Origin: Nitrosopumilaceae archaeon
GTDB lineage: Archaea > Thermoproteota > Nitrososphaeria > Nitrososphaerales > Nitrosopumilaceae
Reading direction: 5' to 3'
NCBI GenBank assembly: GCA_900620265.3
Contig: UYNY03000054.1
Coordinates: 1 to 62,624, forward strand
Length of the DNA: 62,624 bases
Under the pieces are notes generated by a model that saw only the letters and a program-made list of their open reading frames with translations, was not told the origin of the DNA and made no database searches. A program made the translations under genes and the position numbers. Position 1 is the stretch's first letter; each line of letters begins with the position of its first letter. Shown here piece by piece: positions 56,938 through 62,624 of the stretch.

Positions 56938-58305
56938 ATGGTCACAAAGCCCTCCAAGGAACTGCTCAAGGACGACGACGTCCGGCGCTGGTTTGAAATA
57001 CTGAACCGGCGCAGCATAACCACCTCGGACGCGATGCTGCGCAGGCTCAACCTGTTCTGCCACCACATAAAGATGACGCCCAGGGCGTACGCGGATCTTG
57101 CAAAGGCCGACATCAAAAGGGCGGAGGACGTCCTGCTGGACCACATAAAGTCGATGGAGGATACCAACTACAGCCCCGGCTACATGGAGTGCGTCGGAAA
57201 GGCGGTAAAGTCGTGGCTGTCGTACAACAGGGCGGACATGAGGGTGCGCATACGCTTCAAGGGGTCCCGGACCGCCAGGACGCTGGCCAACGAGCAGAAC
57301 GCGGAGCCCGAGCACGTCGCAAAGATGCTCTCCTCGGCCGGCCCGCGCAGCAGGGTCGTGATATCGATGATCGCCTTTACGGGGGTCAGGCCGCAGGTGA
57401 TGGGGACCGCCGACGGGACGGACGGCCTGGTCCTCGGCGACCTGCCGGACCTGGTGCTGGACGGCACCCAGACCCACTTTTCGAGCGTCCCGGCCCAGGT
57501 GGTGGTCCGGGAGAGCCTCAGCAAGGCCGGGACAAAGTACGTGACGTTCCTCTCAAAGGTCGGCTGTGAGGCGGTCCTCGGGTACCTGAGGGAGCGGGTT
57601 GCCCACGGCGAGAACCTGACTGCCGACTCGTCCCTGGTGCGCGCCCACCCGGGGTGGGAGACGCGGCGCCCGGGCAGGCTCAGGCACAACAGGTTCATGA
57701 CGACGTGGGCGGTGTCCCATGGGGTGGCCCCCATCGTAAAGTCGGTCCTTAGGATGAGGGTGTACGGCCTCCGGGCCTACTTTGACAGCCAGCTGCTCAT
57801 GGCCGAGAGCAACGGGTACATGACCCACTCCTACAGGCAGTTCTTCATGGGCCACAAGGGCGACATCGAGGCCAGGTACACGACCAACAGGGGGCGGCTT
57901 ACCGAGCAGATGCTCGAGGACATGAGGCGGTGCTACAGGAACAGCGAGCAGTTCCTGCATCCGTCCGACGGGGACGGCATCGACAAGAAAAAGATGCTCC
58001 GCGACCTGTGGAAGCAGCAGGCGGAGAGCCACGGGATCGACATATCCAGCATGCTAAAGGACGAGGGGGCCGGGCCGGATGCGGGGGCGGAGACCGGGCC
58101 TGCCGGCGGGGCCGAGCCCGCCGCCGAGCCACCCGGGACCGGAAAGGCCGGGACCGGAAAGGCCCCCTCCGGGCCGCCGCCGGCCGCCTGCGTAAAGGTG
58201 GCCTCCGGGATCGAGGAGCTTGAGGAGTACCTGAACCAGGGGTGGGTCCTGTCCCGCGAGCTTGCCGACAACAAGTACATCATGCACTGGGAGGACGGGG
58301 CGTGA
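56938..58305 (+). CDS. Tyrosine recombinase next to tRNA-Lys
   Basis: 455 residues from ATG 56938 (a TTG at 56920 is also in frame and better spaced from the GATAAATTT box at 56892-56900). N-terminal SAM-like domain (RSITTSDAMLRRLNLFCHHI) and a divergent catalytic domain: Arg in FTGVRPQVMG, VLRMRVYGLRAYFDSQLLMA in place of HxxR, then FFMGHKGDIEARYTTNRG with His and the Tyr nucleophile. The C-terminus is a Pro/Gly/Ala linker plus a small domain with HWEDGA. It resembles archaeal virus or plasmid integrases. No second copy of the tRNA-Lys end was found in the window. Confidence 0.75.
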   Translation: MVTKPSKELLKDDDVRRWFEILNRRSITTSDAMLRRLNLFCHHIKMTPRAYADLAKADIKRAEDVLLDHIKSMEDTNYSPGYMECVGKAVKSWLSYNRADMRVRIRFKGSRTARTLANEQNAEPEHVAKMLSSAGPRSRVVISMIAFTGVRPQVMGTADGTDGLVLGDLPDLVLDGTQTHFSSVPAQVVVRESLSKAGTKYVTFLSKVGCEAVLGYLRERVAHGENLTADSSLVRAHPGWETRRPGRLRHNRFMTTWAVSHGVAPIVKSVLRMRVYGLRAYFDSQLLMAESNGYMTHSYRQFFMGHKGDIEARYTTNRGRLTEQMLEDMRRCYRNSEQFLHPSDGDGIDKKKMLRDLWKQQAESHGIDISSMLKDEGAGPDAGAETGPAGGAEPAAEPPGTGKAGTGKAPSGPPPAACVKVASGIEELEEYLNQGWVLSRELADNKYIMHWEDGA

Positions 58306-58390
58306 CACCGGGGCCCGGCCCCGTCCGCAGCGGGTCGTCCCGCATGATCGACGTGGCCGTATCTTCATGAACTGCATAACTTACGTAGAT

Positions 58391-58522
58391 CTACGTAATC
58401 ACCGGCGAAATTCTACGTAATTGCCGTAGATCTTCTACGTAATCACCGGCGAAATTCTACGTAATTGCCGTAGATCTTCTACGTAATCACCGGCGAAATT
58501 CTACGTAATCACCGGTGAAATT
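58391..58522. repeat. 22-bp tandem array 1 (TACGTA type)
   Basis: Six contiguous 22-bp units, all beginning CTACGTAAT. Units 1, 3, 5, 6 continue CACCGGCGAAATT (unit 6 has CACCGGTGAAATT); units 2 and 4 continue TGCCGTAGATCTT. A degenerate unit (ACTTACGTAGAT) precedes them. A conserved flank element begins at 58563. Confidence 0.95.
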
Positions 58523-58562
58523 ACCGACTCTAGGCACGCGGGCCGCCCCCGTCCCCCGCCCG

Positions 58563-58700
58563 CATTACCTCATAGAAACCAGAAAACACGCCCAGCGCCC
58601 ACTCACGTGGAGTACCCAAAACACCGGCTGGCCCTCACGGGCCCCCGCTCCCCCACCGTCCTCCGGGTCCATCAATCCCGCTCCCCGAAACATCCGGCCC
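58563..58700. repeat. Conserved array-flanking element A, copy 1
   Basis: Begins CATTACCTCATAGAAACCAG, continues through CACGTGGAGTACCC, ACCGGCTGGCCCT and GGGCCCCCGCTCCCCC. Shared with copies at 59119, 61746 and 62275. The GGCCC/GGGCC pair forms a short hairpin in each copy with a variable loop. Confidence 0.85.
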
Positions 58701-58971
58701 CGGGTAACCCCTACGCGCGCCCTCGATGGGTCCTGTCCATGGATGTCGCCGGCTGGCCCCCCGTGATTGATCCTCCGATGTGTCGGCCTGGCCCCGGCCT
58801 GATCCCGGCAGGAGACCTTGGCGTCCGGCCTGTATCACGATCCCATACCTACGGTCTCCAAGCCTGTGAGCGTCTCCGTCACCCCAACGTCTCGCCGTCT
58901 CGTACCAGTCCTGTTACACAACATGTTGTCTTGGCCCCAGGATCGCCAAAGATGGGAAATCGCCCCCCCGA
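58701..58971. other. Gene-free stretch between arrays
   Basis: Mixed-composition sequence without a convincing gene or repeat. Open frames here run through repeat arrays and lack promoters or family features. Confidence 0.5.
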
Positions 58972-59103
58972 CACCAAAAGCACGCTTTCCAAGCACCAAA
59001 AGCACGCTCTCCGGACACCAAAAGCACGCTCTCCAGACACCAAAAGCGTGCTTTCCAAGCACCAAAAGCACGCTTTCCAGACACCAAAAGCACGCTCCAC
59101 GCA
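58972..59103. repeat. 22-bp tandem array 2 (CACCAAAAGCACGC type)
   Basis: Six contiguous units starting at 58972, 58994, 59016, 59038, 59060 and 59082, each CACCAAAAG then CACGC (unit 4 has the complement-like GTGC) and a variable 6-8 bp end. Flank element A begins 16 bp after the array. Confidence 0.95.
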
Positions 59104-59118
59104 CGCCCCGCCAGTTCG

Positions 59119-59270
59119 CATTCCCTCATAGAAACCAAAAAACACGCGCCACGCGCCCACTCACGTGGAGTACACATACACCGGCTGGCCCTGAACGGGC
59201 CCCCGCTCCCCCACCACCTGACCGGGTCTGTATATCAGCCCCGCGCCCCGAATACCTGACACCTGATAGT
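59119..59270. repeat. Conserved array-flanking element A, copy 2
   Basis: CATTCCCTCATAGAAACCAA, CACGTGGAGTACACATACAC, CGGCTGGCCCTGAACGGGCC, then GGGTCTGTATATCAGCCCCG. The fullest copy; its 3' part (GTCTGTATATCAGCCCCGCG) is shared with copy 3 and in variant form with copy 4 and 59520-59550. Confidence 0.85.
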
Positions 59271-59330
59271 ATCGATCGCGCGCACCCAAAATACAGGCTT
59301 CCTGTCACTGTCATGACGTGTCATGTCACT

Positions 59331-59513
59331 GGCGGGCCCTCAAGGCCCGCCTTAGCCCCCCCCCTGTCTGTCGGCCCGGCCTCCGGCCGGGCTTTGATCA
59401 GCACGTCTTGGCTTGGCGTCTTGGCTTGGCGTCTTGGCTTGGCGTCTTGGCTTGGCGTCTCTGGCTTTCGGCTGGTTCCTGACGTGGTGTCTGTCCGGCA
59501 GGCCCCCGCTCCA
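59331..59513. repeat. Double-hairpin/13-bp-array module, copy 2
   Basis: Hairpin GGCGGGCC/GGCCCGCC (59331-59351), a C-run, hairpin GCCCGGC/GCCGGGC with TTTG (59374-59396), four copies of GTCTTGGCTTGGC (59405-59456), then GGCTGGTTCCTGACGTGGTG and CCGGCAGGCCCCCGCTCC. The last part aligns with the middle of element A, so 13-bp arrays too are followed by an A-like flank. Confidence 0.9.
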
Positions 59514-59624
59514 CCGTCATCTCCGGGCCTGTATATCGGCCCCGCGCCCCAACTACTTGACACCAGGTAAACCATCTCAAGCGCCCTCAAAATACGGGCC
59601 GCCATCATGTCATGACATGTCATT

Positions 59625-59753
59625 GGCGGGCCCTCCAGGCCCGCCTTAGCCCCCCCCCTTGGTGTCATGACACGTCACGTCATAGGCGGGCCCTGAAGGC
59701 CCGCCCGGCGCCCCCCCCCCTGTCATGTGACGGCCCGGCCTCCGGCCGGGCTT
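59625..59753. repeat. Double-hairpin module, copy 3 (no array)
   Basis: Two successive GGCGGGCC/GGCCCGCC hairpins (59625-59645 and 59685-59705), each followed by a C-run, separated by palindromic TGTCATGACA motifs, then GCCCGGC/GCCGGGC with TTTG (59733-59754). The 13-bp array is absent here and repeat F follows. Confidence 0.8.
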
Positions 59754-59804
59754 TGCGCCGGCGGCTTGTCATGGCTCGACTTGACGGCTCGGCGCCCCCC
59801 GTGT

Positions 59805-59930
59805 CATCCGCCCTGTTCCCGTATCGGATACCGGCCCCAGGTTGGCCCCCAGAGCGCCCCCGTACACACGGCAGGATGGCGCCTACCCCGGAGACACCGC
59901 CCGCCATGATCAACACCAAAGCCACCAAGT
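59805..59930. repeat. Dispersed repeat F, copy 2
   Basis: CATCCGCCCTGTTCCCGTAT through CAACACCAAAGCCACCAAGT, the counterpart of 18501-18621 in the tRNA-Gly element, in the same orientation and behind the same hairpin. Confidence 0.75.
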
Positions 59931-60019
59931 AGGGCGAGTACCCCGCCCAGTACTCCGGGTTTGGACCAGGATGAGCCCCCCGGCAGGACGGCCGCGCCCC
60001 GGTCGGCGACCTAGCGCAT

Positions 60020-60300
60020 AGCCCGCCTTGGCGGCTTGTGAAAAAAAGAGGCGGCGGACGCCCTGGCGGGCGCCCGCGCATGACACCTGCCTGACGTCCG
60101 CGCGCCCGGCCCGGATCTGGTCGCCGTCGACGTCAAACGCCAGGTACTGGCCGGCCTCGAGGCCCAGGGCGCGGCCCGGCCGGGATGGCCACAAGGTACG
60201 CGCCCCGGATCGACTGGATCCTCCTGTCGGAGGCCCTGTCCCCGGGACCCTGCACGAGGCCCGGATCGGCGCGCGATCTGATCGCCCCCGGCCCGCCGCC
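60020..60300 (-). pseudogene. Frameshifted AbrB-like regulator
   Basis: One minus-strand frame reads DRRIQSIRGAYLVAIPAG and the adjacent frame continues LGLEAGQYLAFDVDGDQIRA, together a standard AbrB/SpoVT hairpin domain. One indel near 60180-60190 separates the halves. A minus-strand box TGTTAAAAATC (about 60329-60339) lies upstream. The start is unclear; GTG 60255 is possible. Decayed or miscalled. Confidence 0.5.
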
Positions 60301-60362
60301 GATCGCGCGCCCACTGATCGCCGGGATTTTTAACATGCGGGTCAAGATCATTCGCCAGCAAC

Positions 60363-60405
60363 CCACATTACGGGATGCATGCGTACCGCCTGCATGGTAA
60401 TGTGG
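60363..60405. promoter_or_regulatory. Inverted repeat between divergent genes
   Basis: CCACATTAC (60363-60371) and GTAATGTGG (60397-60405) are exact complements, enclosing ATGCATGCG/CTGCAT. It sits between the AbrB-like pseudogene (leftward) and the next gene (rightward), where an operator would be expected. Confidence 0.5.
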
Positions 60406-60425
60406 CGCGGCCCGGGTGCACGCTG

Positions 60426-60887
60426 ATGTCAGATGTCTGGCTCGACTGGGCCCGGATCGCCATGATCGTGGCCGAGAACGTATACAGGGTGGGATTCACG
60501 CTGGATCCTGAAACCTGCCTAGTCTTTGACGCAGAGATAGAGGAAGACTGCAGGACCATGTACCGGCTGCAGGTGGAGTCCGACCCGGGCATTAACAAGA
60601 GGGCGCCCCTGTACTTTATAGCCGTCACCAACAACGTGGCCACGGAGGTCGACGACCAACTAAAGAGGGCGTTTTCAATAGTCTCCGAGATGACGACGCG
60701 ATCCCAGATCGGGTTCTGGCGAAATTCTCTGGGCGTGCCCTATCTGGACGTCGTGATCGTGGCACAGTTTATATATCGAGAAGACGCCATGGCGTTCGGG
60801 AAGAGGCATGGGCAAGATTGGATCCTCGAAGTCTGGGCAGACGGCAGCCACGAGCACATCGAAACGAATCAAGAACACGTTCTCTAG
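60426..60887 (+). CDS. Hypothetical protein of the array region
   Basis: 153 residues from ATG 60426 (an ATG at 60375 is also in frame). DVWLDWARIAMIVAENVYRV, FDAEIEEDCRTMYRLQVESD, YFIAVTNNVATEVDDQLKRA. A normal globular composition unlike the surrounding repeats, with lower GC, so it is likely real and acquired. No family recognised. Confidence 0.55.
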   Translation: MSDVWLDWARIAMIVAENVYRVGFTLDPETCLVFDAEIEEDCRTMYRLQVESDPGINKRAPLYFIAVTNNVATEVDDQLKRAFSIVSEMTTRSQIGFWRNSLGVPYLDVVIVAQFIYREDAMAFGKRHGQDWILEVWADGSHEHIETNQEHVL

Positions 60888-61083
60888 GTCCAAGAACGAG
60901 TACTTTACCCCTGCCACCCTCTTCTCGCTCTGCAGGTTCGGGTTCCCGTTCGAAAAGCTGCCCGAGGAGGCAAAGGAGATGTTGATGGAATACTGCGAGG
61001 AGTATACCAAAAGGTGCACCCACCCCGGGGACGAGATAAAGATCGCCTCGCTGGACGTGGGCCCGGGCAACCGGCTGGTATAG
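60808..61083 (+). CDS. Hypothetical protein with paralogue downstream
   Basis: 91 residues. A Ser/Thr/Lys-rich start (about 30) then KNEYFTPATLFSLCRFGFPF and EKLPEEAKEMLMEYCEEYTK. It overlaps the preceding gene by 80 bases, so the true start may be later. A diverged second copy of the C-terminal 45 residues lies downstream. Confidence 0.55.
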   Translation: MGKIGSSKSGQTAATSTSKRIKNTFSRSKNEYFTPATLFSLCRFGFPFEKLPEEAKEMLMEYCEEYTKRCTHPGDEIKIASLDVGPGNRLV

Positions 61084-61593
61084 CCGCCCGCCCCGGGTAC
61101 GGGATAAAGATCGCCCCGCCGGACGTGCCCCCGGAGGACCGGCTGGGATGGCCCGCCATCCCGCGCGTGCCCGCCGCGGATTATATCTGGCGCAGGCGCC
61201 GGGCCCGCGGGGCGGGCGGCGGTGCGCCGGGGGGCGGCCGGACATGGCGCGTCAGGAGCGCGCCCGACTGCGACAGCGGGTACTTTGCGCCTGCCGCCAT
61301 GTTCCCGCTCTGGAAGCGCGGGTTCCCGCTAGAAGGGGTGCCGGAGGGGGCCCGGAAGGCGGCCCTTGGATGCAAGAAGATCTGCCCGGCGGGATGCGCC
61401 GGCCCGGACGTAAAGAGCGCGCCGCCGCGCCCTGATGCAGGGCCGCACGGCATGCAGGCCGGCGTCGACGAGCCGCCCGCCGGCGCCCCCCGGGCGGGCA
61501 GCCGGCCCCCGGATCCTGCACGCGGCCCGGATGCGCCCCCCGGATCCGGAAAAAATGCACAAAGTGCGCGCCCGATCCGCGAGATGCACATCC
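61084..61593 (+). pseudogene. Diverged paralogue of the preceding gene
   Basis: In one plus-strand frame DSGYFAPAAMFPLWKRGFPL and EGVPEGARKAALGCKKICPA align with EYFTPATLFSLCRFGFPF and EKLPEEAKEMLMEYCEEYTK of the upstream gene. The block ATAAAGATCGCC...ACCGGCTGG (about 61037-61078) is repeated at about 61106-61147. No convincing start; the downstream part is Pro/Gly/Ala-rich. Probably a duplicated, decaying copy. Confidence 0.45.
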
Positions 61594-61725
61594 CGGATGC
61601 ACTTTCCGCGTTTTCCTAGTGCATAAAATGCATTTCCCGGATGCACTTTCTGCATTTTTCTAGTGCATAAAATGCATGTTTCGGATGCATAAAATGCATT
61701 TTTCCAGTGCAGAAAATGCATTCCC
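61594..61725. repeat. 22-bp tandem array 3 (TGCAT type)
   Basis: Six 22-bp units in three 44-bp pairs starting at 61594, 61638 and 61682: CGGATGCAC or CGGATGCAT, then CTAGTGCATAAAATGCAT or CCAGTGCAGAAAATGCAT. Degenerate units extend to about 61550. Flank element A begins 21 bp later. Confidence 0.95.
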
Positions 61726-61745
61726 ACGCCTGTCCCCCCGGCTCG

Positions 61746-61880
61746 CATTCCCTCATGGAAACCAGAAAACACGCGCCCCGCGCACCACTGACGTGGAGTA
61801 CCCATACACCGGCTGGCCCTGAACGGGCCCCCGCTCCCCCCGCCACCACCGGGTCTGTATATCAGCCCCGCGCCCCTCCG
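61746..61880. repeat. Conserved array-flanking element A, copy 3
   Basis: CATTCCCTCATGGAAACCAG, GACGTGGAGTACCCATACAC, CGGCTGGCCCTGAACGGGCC, then GGGTCTGTATATCAGCCCCG. Nearly identical to copy 2 over about 130 bp. Confidence 0.85.
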
Positions 61881-62094
61881 TATTTTTTTTCACCAGGGGA
61901 TATCATCTCTGGCTCCCGGCACACCGTCCGTCTCCGGCGGGCCCTCCCGGCCCGCGCCCCCGCTGTGTCCGGATACTGTCGGCAGACGGGGGCTTCCCCG
62001 TATCATCCGGCACGGGCCTGTAGGCGCCCCGGCCCCCGGGACGGCCCCGTGGCGGCTTTGGAGTTGCTTTGAGAGCGCCATCAGCGGCTTCCGC
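61881..62094. other. Gene-free stretch before array 4
   Basis: Contains a T8 run (61884-61891) that could terminate rightward transcription and a GGCGGGCCCTCCCGGCCCGC hairpin (about 61937-61956). No gene seen. Confidence 0.5.
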
Positions 62095-62248
62095 TAGCCA
62101 TCCTGGTGATCCTCCCTAGTATCACTAGGGCTTTTCCCTAGCGGCCCTAGTGATCATCCCTAGCCATCCTGGTGATCCTCCCTAGTATCACTAGGGTTTT
62201 TCCCTAGGAACCCTAGTGAGGATCACTAGGGAAATCGCCCGTCAGGCA
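62095..62248. repeat. 22-bp tandem array 4 (CTAG type)
   Basis: Six to seven 22-bp units each starting TAG: TAGCCATCCTGGTGATCCTC (62095, 62161), TAGTATCACTAGGGCTTTTC (62117, 62183), TAGCGGCCCTAGTGATCATC (62139), TAGGAACCCTAGTGAGGATC (62205), then a weaker seventh. A three-unit superperiod of 66 bp. CCCTAG/CTAGGG palindromes recur. Flank element A begins at 62275. Confidence 0.95.
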
Positions 62249-62274
62249 CGCCGAACCCGCCCCGCGCCGGCTCG

Positions 62275-62410
62275 CATTCCCTCATGGAAACCAAAAAACG
62301 CGCCCCGCGCACCACTCACGTGGGGTATACGACACGCCGGCTGGCCCTCGCGGGCCCCCGCTCCCCCCGCCATCTCCGGGCCTGTATGTCGGCCCCGCTC
62401 CCCAAATAAT
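62275..62410. repeat. Conserved array-flanking element A, copy 4
   Basis: CATTCCCTCATGGAAACCAA, CACGTGGGGTATACGACACG, CCGGCTGGCCCTCGCGGGCC, GGGCCTGTATGTCGGCCCCG. Same order as copies 2 and 3 with more substitutions. Confidence 0.85.
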
Positions 62411-62470
62411 CGACACAAAGAGTATACCAGGATCGCGCGCTTTCACGAGACGGCCCCATGACATGTCACT

Positions 62471-62624
62471 GGCGGGCCCCCAAGGCCCGCCTTGGCCCCC
62501 CCCGTCATGTCGGCCCGGCCTCCGGCCGGGCTTTGATCTGTAATGTTTCTGGCGTCCCGTCTTGGCGTCCCGTCTTGGCGTCCCGTCTTGGCGTCCCGTC
62601 TTGGCGTCCCGTCTTGGCGTCCCG
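62471..62624. repeat. Double-hairpin/13-bp-array module, copy 4 (runs off the end)
   Basis: Hairpin GGCGGGCC/GGCCCGCC (62471-62491), a C-run, GCCCGGC/GCCGGGC with TTTG (62513-62535), then a 13-bp array GTCTTGGCGTCCC from about 62551 to the last base, at least five units. The unit differs from copies 1 and 2 (GTCTTGGCTTGGC) but has the same length and first eight bases. Confidence 0.9.

Noticed and set aside
58391-59103. CRISPR array
   Set aside because: The 22-bp units are contiguous without spacers, and no cas1, cas2 or effector genes are present; the lone Cas3-like relic is 32 kb away and degenerate.
58835-59177. Minus-strand reading frames through array 2 (Cys/Trp/Val-rich 22-residue repeats)
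   Set aside because: A 22-bp unit read in triplets produces a 22-residue period in any open frame; composition is unnatural, there is no promoter, and other arrays do not keep a frame.

Overview
The window is a GC-rich (roughly two thirds G+C) archaeal chromosome segment, most likely from a Thaumarchaeota/Nitrososphaerota member of the Cenarchaeum-Nitrosopumilus side. The lineage call rests on a eukaryote-type topoisomerase IB, TFB next to Gar1, SRP54/SRP19, aIF1A, aIF5A, Pus10, PurP, S8e/S19e/S24e/S27ae/L21e, ScpA/ScpB with a cold-shock protein, and intron-containing tRNAs with one intron at a non-canonical site. A sponge or other host association is possible, suggested by the HYR-domain secreted protease, but is inference. 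Most genes are leaderless, with a T/A-rich box about 25-30 nt before the start, and GTG and TTG starts are common. Bases 1-79 are not genomic: they are an Illumina P5/Nextera adapter with its index.

Layout. 0.1-13.4 kb: core metabolism (tautomerase, nitrilase-family amidase, thiolase with its DUF35 partner, class II ribonucleotide reductase preceded by a wHTH/ATP-cone/NrdD-like putative regulator), a large TPR protein, a secreted glycosidase-like protein and Nep1. 13.4-23.7 kb: an integrated element. It starts inside the 3' end of tRNA-Gly and ends at a 20-bp copy of that end (18 of 20 matches) beside a tyrosine integrase. It carries a transposase relic, a secreted HYR/trypsin-like protease, a cupredoxin, a decayed restriction-helicase fragment, an AbrB-type regulator with a palindromic operator candidate, paired 43-bp repeats upstream of a ParM-like actin, a Mini-A (Spo11/TopoVIA-like) protein, an ADP-ribosyltransferase-like protein and a coupled 38-residue protein.

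23.7-56.3 kb is dense informational and housekeeping sequence: RNase P Rpp21, ribosomal proteins, RpoF, DUF655, KsgA, a HemK-like methyltransferase, an isocitrate/isopropylmalate dehydrogenase, TopIB, SufC, TFB, Gar1, SRP19, ScpAB, an alcohol dehydrogenase, translation factors, Dph6, SRP54, Pus10, PurP and a complete-looking riboflavin operon in which an amidohydrolase sits where a deformylase is needed. Within it lie an eroded type I-G/U Cas3 relic and two tandem 35-residue proteins related to the 38-residue protein of the element.

56.4-62.6 kb begins at tRNA-Lys with a second tyrosine recombinase, followed by about 4 kb almost without genes. This stretch holds the most unusual structure in the window. 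Four tandem arrays, each made of six or seven 22-bp units with a different unit sequence in every array, are each followed within about 16-50 bp by the same conserved element of about 150 bp. Interspersed are copies of a double-hairpin module that carries 13-bp tandem arrays, and one copy of that module is also present inside the tRNA-Gly element at 18.2 kb. I do not recognise this array-plus-flank arrangement as a named system.

Several genes appear split by single-base shifts (11.2, 14.39, 34.04, 60.2 kb), and three genes (DUF655, Pus10, S27ae) lack an ATG, GTG or TTG at the expected start. Some of these may be sequencing errors, as the leftover adapter suggests incompletely cleaned data.
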